A stretch of DNA of 64,000 nt from Dipteris shenzhenensis (taxonomy: Eukaryota; Polypodiophyta; Polypodiopsida; Gleicheniales), in NCBI GenBank assembly GCA_047967505.1, contig CM106538.1; one strand, written 5' to 3'. Of this stretch, positions 34,167 to 46,100 are shown piece by piece. Every line of letters begins with the position of its first letter. Within the stretch, counting starts at the first letter, position 1. The notes under the pieces were generated by a model. It made no database searches, was not told where the DNA came from, and worked only from the letters and a program-made list of their open reading frames with translations. Made by a program: the position numbers and the translations under genes.

Positions 34167-37100
34167 CTGAAGGCAATAACCAATAGACAAGGGTCATCGG
34201 TTCACACTCTTTGACAACAAACACAACACACCTGAAGTGAAAATAAATCTACTTTATGTAAGTTTCTTAGTAGGAGGAAAATTTGCAAGCAGCAAGCCAC
34301 CCATACAAATTGGCAATGTTTAATTCTTGTAAGAGTGGGCGCAACCGAGAGTCGAAGTTTGAAACAACTCCAAGTTTCACTGAAGGCATATAAATTAAAT
34401 GTCCATCAGTGACTTGAAACCTCATTCAAGAATAATAAATAAGATATATAGGACTAATGTGAAACAAATATGGACGTGTTCTAGCAGTTGGACTTTGGCA
34501 CATCCACATTGATGACCACAGCACGTAAATATCATCATACCTCCTGAATTCTTTAAGCGATTTAAAGTACTCGCAGCACCGGCTGGTAGTTTCCAAGCTG
34601 CTGCCCTTGAAAAATGCTGAGAGAAGGCAGTCACAAGATATTACAAAAGTGCAATGCTAAAGTGTATAGAAGGAAGGGAAGGGACTTGGACTGTTGAATA
34701 AAATTGTTCACCCCTTTCTGTAGGAAGATGATAGCAGCAGGCAGGTCTTATGAACAGAAAACTAGTTAACGAATTCTCGTGAAAATTGATAGTTGACAGC
34801 ATGTAGAGGGGTACATAATAAAGTTCCTCAAAAAACTTCTCATCTTTGCAGCCAGTCGCCAGTGCCACAGCATATCTCCAGAATGGTTTGCCATCACCCT
34901 GGAATAATTTTGGAGTACAAAGTCATTCAAAATTTGTTTCTCTTGGTTAGTTTTTGCTAAGATGAAGTGTTTAATTTGAGGAAGGTAAGATAGATTGCCA
35001 ACAATGTTCTTCAGACATTCAAAACTTTTAATAACTTATGTCTATTGTATTTTGTGACTAAAATCAAAAGAATATCGCCCTTAAAGACTTTAAAATACAT
35101 TTGCAATGCAAATTCAGCAGTCTACTGAAAACAGCCTCAATTCATGATATTCATGCAAAGTAAAGACTGCAAGGGCTGTATTTGGCCTCATCCCACCAAA
35201 ACCCATGAGTGGGTGTTATGAACCAATTGCGCCAAACACAATCGATATGCACATAATTGAATGCTGCATTCAGAAATTGCAAATCACAAAAAGAGTTGTA
35301 TGTCATCCAATGGGAAAACAGCACCCTCATGCACTTTTTATAGGGTATGATGACAATATATAGGCCCTTCCCCTTCACAACATCTGGTTCTCAATTCAAA
35401 GTCCACAAGGTTTTCAGGCCATTGGATTCTCTACTCTTTAAGATCATGTTACAAACATACTATAATGTCCTATGATGTAAAGACATTTGTGTGAGACTAG
35501 AATATATCCAATCGTACAAATTTAGATTTTTTGTTGTTCTAAAGTCCAAAAATCTAGAAGAGAAAACAAAAGAGAAGAAAAAAGAGGAAACACGATTTTT
35601 TGAAAAACAAAAGGAAGACATACTTAACAAGCAAAGCAACACTTATGTCGTCATCAGTGCCCGAGCATAAGCAGCTATACTGGGTTTCTAAAGACCTGCG
35701 GAGTCTCTTGGGCAAACCCAATGCTTACTAAAATACATCAAATAAACAAAAGAGAAAGATAACATTTAAATATAGAAGAAAGGAATGTTGAAATTATCGC
35801 CAAAATTCATGGCATTGACCAACGTTTGACCAATAAGTGGGTTAGGGGCACTTTTCCCTCATTAGAGGTTTTTCCCCTAACCATAGTGAGGACCCCTGAC
35901 TACAATTAGTAGTTAGGATAAGGTTTTGTCACTAAAACAAAACCTTATGCTTGTATCTTGTTTCCTATCTCTTTTAGTACACTTGTGTGGTTTGCTCTCT
36001 CTTGTTCTTTGCTCTTGCTCTCATTCTCTCCTTCATTTTGGTATCAGAGCAAGACAAGCTCCGCGATCAACTCCTCCTGCTCCGACCAGCTCCTTCTGCC
36101 GTACAACAACCCTCTGCTGTACAGCTTTGTCTTGCCATACAGGCTCGTCCGTATGGTACATGTCTGTACACACTCAACGCCGTACTGCCGTATAGATTCT
36201 GTATGCTCCAGCATAAGTACCTGCATGTGCGACAATACTTCGTCCGTACATACCGCCGTACACGCAACCAAGCTTCCCTACCAGTGCACGTGCACTACCC
36301 GTCCGTACAATGAATCTGTAGGCACCGTACCAGTCCGTATGCTGATAGTTCTTCCATACGTTGCCTGATCGTACATCTGACCGTCAGTACAGTTACAGCA
36401 CGTGATTGCACCGTACAGTGCACGGTGTCCGTACACATCTTCGTAAAACAGTCCGTACATTTTGTATAACTTGAACGGGACTGCTGCTTCATTTGCAGGA
36501 GGTGTGGTGAAGAAGGCTTTCTGTGCAGGTTCTTTTCTCTTTAAAGTCACCTTGCAGGGTCTTCTTGCAGGTGCATTTTGCAAGGATAGCCATTGTTTCG
36601 TAGATCTGTTGGAAGAGAAATTTAGGGCAAATTCTCTTGCTTTGCAAGCTTTGCAAATAAATCTGCAAATTTGGGGCTTTTGCAAGCAAATTGCAAAATT
36701 TGGGGCTTTCAGTAAATTTGCCCTCTTTCGGTTGCAATTTCCTGCAAGAATTTGGGGCTTTTGGCATTTAGATGCAATTTTGCAGTGTACAAGCTGTTTG
36801 GCATCTTTGTAGGCAATTTTGGACTCAGTTTGAGTGACATTGCAGACATTTGGCATTTTTGCAGTATTATTTTGGCAGTTTTTGGGTTGTGCATCTGAAA
36901 TCCCAGGAAGAGATATTTCTTGTCACATTTGCTGCATTTTGTTTTCTTTGCCAGTTGTGGCCCAAAACAATCCCAATGAAGTATTTGGCATCCTCACATA
37001 TGAGGATAAGCTGGATGGTACCAATTACTCTTTATGGTACGCAATATTTTAGTTGGCAAACATTTGTGGGATTATGTCTGATACGCGAAAATCTGCTTGC

Positions 37101-40100
37101 TCCTAAACTCTTACGTTGAATCACGGGTGCAGGCACATTCAATAACCTCCCAGCCAACCTCGGTGGTAGCAAGCTCTCCTATATCCAAATCAGTTGTTAC
37201 GTGAAGCTCCTGCCTACTAAATTCCACCAAGCCCCAAAATTCCCCAGATGGATCTAGTATGCCACATGTCTTCTTTCTAGGGTCCCTCCTTAATGCATCA
37301 TTTACCCCTCTCTTGGGATATCATTAAAACCATTTGCCCCTAGGCACATTTAATGCATTTAGGTCCCTTAGCCTTAGATCCACCTAGTCTAGTGCCATGT
37401 CACCCTCACCAAGGACCTTGACCTTTATTCCTTTTTGATCATTTACATGAAGCCCAAACAAATATAATACAAACATTGATTCTTTAAAGGAAAATGCCGA
37501 CTGACCCTTCCGAGGTCATGTTACCTCGACTTGAGCGTAACATTCCTTCCCTCTTCAGGCATCAACGTCCTCGATGATAAAGTCTCAGAACACTCTCCAT
37601 ACCTGGTATACGGATTCCCAGGTAGCTTCTGATAGAGGTAGACCATGCCATGCAACCAACACTGTGGGTATCTTCCGATTGCGCACTTGCATTGTTCCTC
37701 GGTCCAGGATTCCTGTTGGTTTGCATCTTGCATTATCCTCTATCTCCTGAAACAAAACAACACCCTCGATTAGTGAGTCACCTGTATGCAAAAATTTCTT
37801 TAAACGAGAAACATGAAACACTGGGTGCATCTTACAACCCTGTAACAATTCTAATTTATAGGCTACCTTGCCTATTCATTTTAGAATTAACCATGGCCCA
37901 CAATATCGAGGTGATAATTTAGCACACTCTTATGCAGTCAAAGACTTAGAGTGCGAAGGAACTCTGAGAAAAACATTTTCTCCTTCCTTAAATTCTCTAG
38001 CAGATCAATTTTCATCCGCATACACCTTAGCTCTATCCATAGCTTGGCGGATGTTAGCTCTCGCAAGTGCTAGCATCTCCCGCATCTGAGATCATTCTGA
38101 TTAGGTACTACTACCGTGCCATTTCTTTTCAGCATACCATCCCGCAATGCCACTTGCATCGGTTTCAAGGAAAAACAGTCTCTGGGGATCAACTATTTTT
38201 AACACCGGTTCTGAGACCACAGCTTGTTTTATGATGTTAAAACTTTCCTGTTGATTCTGTCCCCATATAAAAGGTACTTTATCTGAGGTCAGATCAGTCA
38301 ATGGCGATACTATTTCGGAATATCCTTTGATATGCGTTCAATAAAATTGGACAAATCCCAAGAATGATCGCAAAGCGGTTAAACTCTCTGGGATTGGCCA
38401 AGTCAGTATCGCAGCACTTTCTTTGGATCCATTTCTACCCCCTGAGGAGTAATTATGAATCCTAAGTATTCAAGTCTTACCATACATAGTATAGTTTTCT
38501 TTGTATTTACATAAAGACTGGCTTTCCTCAAAGTACTGAACACTATTCTTAAGTGTTCATGATGCTCAGTAATACTTTCAGTAATGCTCAATAATGCGGA
38601 CGTAGTAAGTCGTTCATAAGCATGACGAATGTAGCTGGAGCATTGGTAAGTCCAAAGGGCATTACCAAAAACTCATAATGTCCAAACCTGCTTCTAAACG
38701 CGGTTTTATGCACATCCTCGGCTCTAATACGGATCTGATGGTAGCCACATTTGAGATCTATCTTACTAAAAATTACGGCCCCATGTAATGCATCTAGCAA
38801 ATCATCGATCCGAGCCATCGGATACCTGTGCTTACTAGTGATATTATTCAATGCTTTGTAATCTATACAGAGGCGAAAAGTATCATCGTTCTTCTTCTTT
38901 AATATCAATGGCGAAGCAAAAGGTGAGAAACTTAGTTCAATCTGCCCCAACTTGAGGTATTCTTCCAGTTGTCTTCGCACCTCCGCCTCTTCAGTAAAAC
39001 TCAACCTATAGGGAGGTCTATTTACAGGTTCTGCCCCCGGGATTAGTTCAATCTTATGTTGAACATTCCGCTCTGGAGGTAACCCATAAGGTAGCTCATC
39101 CCTAAAACAATCAGAGCACTCTTCTGCTATTTGATCAGCCAGCTTGGCCATCTCTCCATTCTGAGCAACATCAGTGCTAGCCGAAGAATCATCAATCGGC
39201 TCTACCGATGCTGTACAAAGAAACAAAAACTCTTCTTGAGCTTTTCGATCCCTTTCACCTCGTAAGACATACAACACATCATTCATCTTGAATTGATAAA
39301 TGTGCTTTTTCCAATCTATGGCTGGATTCTTCCTAGAATGCCAAGCCTTACCCAAGGCTATGTCTACATGAGCAAGCTTAGTCATTTCAAAATCAAGCTT
39401 CTCAGCAAAGTCCTGAATTCGAAGCTCCAACTGGGTAACCCTTTAGTCCCATACTTAAGTTGAACTTCCATCTGCCATTCTGACTGTATATGCATAGTCA
39501 GATGGGCTAGTCTTTAGTTTCAGCCTCTTTACAAGCTTGGAGTTAATTACATTGTGCGTTGACGCTGAGTCTGACAACACAATGACATCATGATTAGCTA
39601 CTTGCCCTTTCATCTTAATTAACTCCGTATCATTGAAGGCTGTATACCCCGTTGCTGTGGGCTTTGACAGGATATTATTAGGTGCACTAGTTACTAACTT
39701 AGCAATAGACACACATAACAAAAAAGGTACTGACCTTTGAGAAGATCCCGCTAGCTGAATCTGCATCTGTTCTGCTCTGGGACTTCCCTCCATTTCTACG
39801 TCGCATTTTGAGACCACCATCTCAGTCATCCGACGATCTTTGTTTCGTGGAGAATCTTTCCACTGATGAGGCTGAAGGCAACCAAAACACAAGTCTTCTC
39901 TCCTCGCTTTTTCCCTTTGCTCTTCGTTCAAAGAAGACTTCAACCAAGCCCGGGCTGCCATTGGTATTACTTTTCTTTTCATTCCAATGGTGGTACTTGA
40001 TTTAGGAGTCTCAACTGGTTTCGCCTGCTTGGCTTGACCACTAGGCTGTGAGGCACTCCCTTTGCTAATCCACTTCTTCTTAAACCCAGTTTTCTTCAGG

Positions 40101-43100
40101 TACCTATACTGAGTCCCAACCTACACAAACCCACTTGGTCTCTTCCCTTTTGCATCCTCATAGTTCAGGGCTATGGCTATTGCTTCATCTAGCGTGTTCG
40201 CATACTTAGCCCGAACTTTGATCTTTATCCGATCATTCAATCCAAAGATAAAATCTTTTACTTGGATTGACTGAGGTAGGGGTTCATCAACCTTCATTAT
40301 ACTTTCTCTAAACTTATCAGTGTATTCCGCCACTGATAAATTTCTCTGCCGAAGGTTTCGATACTGATCCCAAGCTCGGGATGCTTCTTCAGGAGGTAGG
40401 AAGTGTTTTCTAAATTCCTTTTTAAACCCCTCCCAAGTAGTGGATGCTACTCCATCTTTCTGCTGTTTTATCCACCACCTATCCGCTGCCTCATTAAACA
40501 TATGGGTGGCCTCGCGGATTTTCTTCATATCATTCCTGATTTCACAAATGGCGAAGGCCTCGTCCCATTTGTGTAACCAGGTCTCAATGATATCGGAACT
40601 ACGGTTAGACATCCGACCAGAATACTTTTCTGGCCTATAATTGGCAATATTAGGCACCTTAGCCCTCCTAGGCTCGACCGTACGAACACTGGACTCCGGT
40701 TCCATCGGCGATTTACCTTTCTCCTCACGAGATGGTCTAGCAGACATACTATGCACCATTTTCTTGAGCTTAGACTGCCCTACATTTGTTTGTAACTATT
40801 GCGCTAAAATCTGTTACAAGGCATCCTCTAACATTGCGATTTTGCCAGACAGTGTATGACCTGCTGGGCGCGACACCTGCGGGGTCGGCCAGACTCCCGA
40901 CTCTACGGGATCCATCCTAGAAGAAGCTTCTTCTACTTGCATTAGGTCAATGGGTGTGTGTTTAGAAAAATTAAAAAAATAATAATAATAATAAAACACC
41001 GCTTGAAACTGTAATTACAAATCACAAGTCCAACTTCCAAATGTATAGCTAACCAGGCATATATCACACTGTAACCAAACCCGCTTTTCCCTATACTAGG
41101 GAAACTCCTGCAATCCTCCTCAAGCCCGTCCAAAGGCATAATTTTTTTCCCAATCCAGCTCACACACCTCGAAACATATACCCATGCAGGTGACGGGATA
41201 TCTCCAAGCGCACGTAGCAATCCCTTTGATCTTTCTGCTTCCACTCCGCGTAGCAGTTTCCCATCACGACGCTTGATTCGACCAACGCTCTGATACCAAA
41301 TGATACGCGAAAATCTGCTTGCTCCTAAACTCTTACGTCAAATCACGGGTGCATGCACATTCAATAACCTCCCAGCCAACCTCGGTGGTAGCAAGATCTC
41401 CTATATCCAAATCAATTGTTACGTGAAGCTCCTGCCTACTAAATTCCACCAAGCCCCAAAATTCCCTAGATGGATCTCGTATGCCACATGTCTTCTTTCT
41501 AGGGTCCCTCCTTAATGCATCATTTACCCCTCTCTTGGGATATCATTAAAACCATTTGCCCCTAGGCACATTTAATGCATTTAGGTCCCTTAGCCTTAGA
41601 TCCACCTAGTCTAGTGCCATGTCACCCTCACCAAGGACCTTGACCTTTATTCCTTTTTTATCATTTACATGAAGCCCAAACAAATATAATACAAACATTG
41701 ATCCTTTAAAGAAAAATGCCGACTGACCCTTCCAAGGTCATGTTACCTCGACTTGAGCGTAACAATGTCATTGGGGATGAGACACGGCCAGCGGTTGCAC
41801 TTGTCACTCCTCCTCAACAAGGTGGAGGAAGGGATAGAGGACAAGCTTAGGGTGCAGGACAAGTGCTAGGTGCAGTGGTGCCTCCCACACAAGAACAGAA
41901 AAGGTGGGATTCACGTGATGCACAAGCACTTTCAGTCTTCTCTCTTTTTGTCAAAAGGTTTATTATACCGCACATTCGGTCATGCAAGACCTCAAAGGCA
42001 GCTTGGGATATTTTGGAGAGTATGTTTGCGGCCCACAATGATGCCAGGGTATCTTTCTTGAAGAGAGAGTTGACTCATATTCATATGGATGAGGGTGACT
42101 CTATGTCTGAACACCTAACTAAATTTCAGGATTTCTAAGAGCAATTGTTCAATATTGATGAGATCACTCCAGATTGAGAGATGGTTACTACCACTTTGAA
42201 TTCTCTTCCTGAGTCTTATCTTGGTTTTCATACCTCATTGAACTTGTCTTTGAGGGGAGGTGGCAACCCTCTCACGTTTCATGAGTTGATAGGGCTTTTG
42301 TTGCAGGAAGAACATGGCTTCACGGGGCTGCTGAGTATGCCATGCTTTCGAAATTCAAGTCTCTCCTCCTCCTCCTCTCCCCTCTCCTCTCCTCAAGTCG
42401 CTAGAGTGACACTAATGGACGGCATTTGCATGCATTGCTCTCCAAAACTAAGAATGATGCAGAGAAGCCCATGAAAAAGGGCGTTTTGTCATTATTGTAA
42501 GAAGCCGGGTCACTACATAGGAGAGTGCAAGAAAAGAATTGCCAAAGTAAAGAAAAAGGATTCAAGTATGGCTGTCACAGATTCAGCTCCTCGTGCACAT
42601 GATGGTGGTGATGCTTCAGCCAACTTAGTGGAGGAAGACTATGCCTTTTTTACTTGCATTTCTTTTGATTTTCACGTGGCTGCCCCGGATACTACAGCCA
42701 CATCTGAGAGTGACTCTTATGCTTTTCTGACTTGCAGTTATGATCCTTCTAAGGATGCATGCACTTTCAATGTCAATGAGACATTGAACAATTGGTACTT
42801 TGATAGTGGTGCCACCAAACATATCGTTTCCAGGAAGTGTTTGTTTGATTCTCTGCATCCATCACCCGCTGGAAAAAGGGTGTCTTGTGCAAATGATTCT
42901 TCTTATTCAGTTTGTGGTATTGGTGAGATTCGCTAGAAAAAGGGTGTCTTGTGCAAATGATTCTTCTTATTCAGTTTGTGGTATTGGTGAGATTGTACTT
43001 ACAGCCACAGATGGCACAAATTTCAGAATTCATGATGTGCTTTATGTACTTGGAATCAAGAAGAATTTGCTTTCAGTGTCCTCTCTCAATAAAAGAGGAT

Positions 43101-46100
43101 TTCAGGTTGTCTTTGAAGATAACAAGTGTGCAGATCAAGATAGAGAAGATGATTATGCCTTGAGACTATCTGGCATGCTGTTTTGTGGTCTTTTTCAGCT
43201 TGATATTTTTGAGAAAAGATCAGATAATGCAATTGCAGTTTCTACTCCCATTGTTGCTATGCAGAATGCGGAGTTGTGGCATGCCAGATATAGACATATG
43301 AGTTATGGCATCTTGATGCCACTTCAAAAACACTCTATGGTTGATGCTTTGCCTCCCTTGGAGTCACCTCGCCCTCATGCCTGTGAAGGGTGCATACTTG
43401 GGAAGATGCACAGGTTTCCCTTCAAGAAGGATGGTGCAGTAAGGGCTTTTTGGTGATTGGTTGGCATGTGCTCCACTGACTGTTGACTGAGTGTTTGTTT
43501 TTGGAAGGATTCTGCATGGGCTTGGATTCGCCTTCGCCCTCCCATCTTACCTTTTGCCAAAGCCACCTTCTCTTCCCCTCTGGCTAGTGATCAAGCCTTT
43601 GCTGCCCAACATAAACACAAAGGAAAAGGCAAGGTTTCAGCTGGTAAACCCCCTCATTCACATGCTGATCATTCTCATGGTGCCTCTTCTTTGGGGGATA
43701 ACAAAAAGAAGACGAGATGTAACTATTGCAGAAAACCTGGGCATGATATCTCTAAATGCAGGAAGAGAATTGCATCTGAAAAGAAGAAGAAAGAGTCTAG
43801 TCTTGCAGTATTTGGTTCTCATAGTGTAGACGATCGACATGAGTCAACTAATTTTGCACAAGACCAACATTGGGATTTCTTGGTTACATGTCAGTATAAT
43901 CCTGATGTTCATGATGCCTGCATGGCAATTTCTGATGTTCATGATGCTTGGTTCTTTGATAGTGGTGCTAGCAAGCACATTACTCCTGCAGGAAGTTATT
44001 CAGCTCACTAGAGCATACATCTAAGGGAGGGAGTGTCACATGTGCCAATAATGCATCATATACCGTGAAAGGTGTTGGGCAAGTTGCTCTTACTTCTGTT
44101 TCTGATAGTCTTGTCACTCTAGAGAATGTGCTTTATGTCCCAGGCATTCGCAAGAACCTCATTTCTATTTCAGCCATAGCTACATGTGGCTATCATGTTC
44201 TTTTTGATGGTGTTCAGTGTGCAGTGTATGATGCTACACATGTCTTAACCATGGTCTTAACTGACACATTGACTAGAGGTTTGTATAGACTTAATGCTTA
44301 TGATAGATGTTTGGATGATGCTGCACTTGCAGATGCACATGCCTTTGCTCTTGATTCTTCTACCATGGCAGACATCCATTTGTGGCATGAGAGGTTTGGA
44401 CACCTCAACTTTCCCAAGGATGGGAGAGTTGGTGCTTCACGCAAGCTTTATCTGGTTCATAGTGATGTTTGTGGATCCTTGGTGTGGATGACATGCTTGT
44501 GACTCGGACACATGCTAAGGAAATTGCAGATTTTAAGCTTGCATAAGACAATTGCTATGTCTGATCTTGGTCTTTTGCACTACTATCTGGGCATCCAATT
44601 TGCTAGCAGTGAGGGGGGCATTTTGATGTCATAATCCAAGTAAATTGGACAAATTTTGCAGCGTTTTCAGTTTGAGGATTGCAAGCTACTATCCACACCA
44701 TTAGAGCTTGGTTTTCACTTCTCTTCTGAGGATGGCAACGGTGCATGTCACTCTCTACCGAGACCTGATTTACAGTATGCTGTCTCACAATTGAGTAGAT
44801 ATATGCACCATCCCTCTACGCACCATTGGCATGCTGTGAAGCGTGTCTTATGGTATCTCAAAGGCACTGAACATTTGGGCCTTCTTTATGAGGCTGATAC
44901 TTCACTTGTTATGCATGGATTCACTGATAGTGATTGGGCTGCCTGTTCGGACTCCAATGGCTCCAACTGCAGGAGAACGGGAAGTCTCCTTGAGGAGAAA
45001 TATCCCAAGATAGTATGACTCCTTGAGCTTTACACTCTCTTGACTTGATGATGGAGGATATTGCAACGCTGCCTTGGGTGTCCGTTGTGGTAAAAAAAGC
45101 AATGCAGTTAGTGACTTATATCACTCGTAAGCCACATGCACTATATACCTAGATTAATCCAGGAACATTCCCAAACTCATCCTCTAAAAACACAACATAG
45201 TGCAGTTTCAATCTCACGATAGTCACTCATAAGATTGAAAACCATAAACTCCATCATGCATAGCACTCGTAAGCCACATGCACTAGCCCTATTTAGAAGG
45301 GAGTGCACGTGGGAGCTTGTGAGACCCTCGAAGACATGCTTTGGCTGCACTTTCTTGGTTCTTAGTAGGTATGAAATTTGAATCATGAATCATCATTCAA
45401 ATTTTCATTCATCAAATTATCGATTGTTTAAATTTGTTTATAATTCTTTCTTGGAAATTTCTTATTCACCAAGGACTCACAAAGGGCTTAATTTTCATAG
45501 GCTAGTTAAGACCAAAGAGAGCCTTCGGCGAATGATGACCAGTCCAGATTGGTTGGACTGCAATGACTCAATATTGCCTGCTGGACAGAATGTGGGAATT
45601 GTCTTCGATAATCAGTGTTGGCAGCCCTTTGCATTTAGATGTCCATAGAGCCCTTGTACTTTGTGCTTCGACTCTTCGACCACGAGGATTGTACTATGGG
45701 ACTGCTATATGAGTTTATGCTGAGGCTCCGAAAAGCCACGGAGGATTGCCCTATCCTCGAGAAGAGGAGGTAAAAACAAAAGTCTTGTAGCTTACCCTTA
45801 TTACTTAATATTAAGTCATGATTCCTCTAAGCCCTTAGCTCTAAGTTCTAACTTGAATTCTGTTGGTAAACCCTACATTTTCAGAAAAGATGACATATAA
45901 GGGATTTGGAGGAAGAGATGGGATTAGTTTCATAGGCCGATCCACACTGTTGCACATATTCTCCATCCCTTGTGGAAGGAGCTTGCTAAATGGAATGATT
46001 GCGTGCTTGTGAGCGAATGGACCCAGTACTTGGAGAAAGTATGCAAGCCATCGGTCCAAAATAGGTAAGCCTTGAGGTGATTTAAAAATCTAGATTTAAG

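Larger units (their letters stand above)
37079..41764 (-). mobile_element. Gypsy 3: deletion derivative of the gypsy 1 family
   Basis: 4,686 bp with two 464-bp LTRs (37079-37542, 41301-41764) and ATGTC duplications at 37074-37078 and 41765-41769. LTR ends and the primer-binding site match gypsy 1. About 11 differences between LTRs by eye (2-3%) suggest a fairly recent insertion. The interior lacks about 1.7 kb relative to gypsy 1. Confidence 0.96.
35815..43456 (+). mobile_element. Copia C: Ty1/copia element, split by gypsy 3
   Basis: Truncated 5' LTR, primer-binding site, leader and gag start to 37078; then gypsy 3; then gag, protease and pre-integrase from 41765 to about 43456. Integrase core, RT, RNase H and 3' LTR are absent; the sequence passes into copia D. 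Protein and leader are closest to copia A ([24 protein letters not shown]). Confidence 0.9.
36957..43456 (+). pseudogene. Copia C gag, protease and pre-integrase
   Basis: The gag ATG is GTG (36957) before [20 protein letters not shown]. The frame reaches LWDYV at the gypsy 3 target site and resumes at 41765 with [20 protein letters not shown]. Later pieces: [50 protein letters not shown] knuckle near 42490, protease [10 protein letters not shown] near 42793, [12 protein letters not shown] and [14 protein letters not shown]. Stops, deletions in gag and a 64-bp tandem duplication (42867-42994) break it. Confidence 0.88.

Noticed and set aside
36051-36856. Overlapping open frames on both strands in the copia C leader
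   Set aside because: They follow the CGTAC and GGGGCTTTT repeats; no conserved protein.
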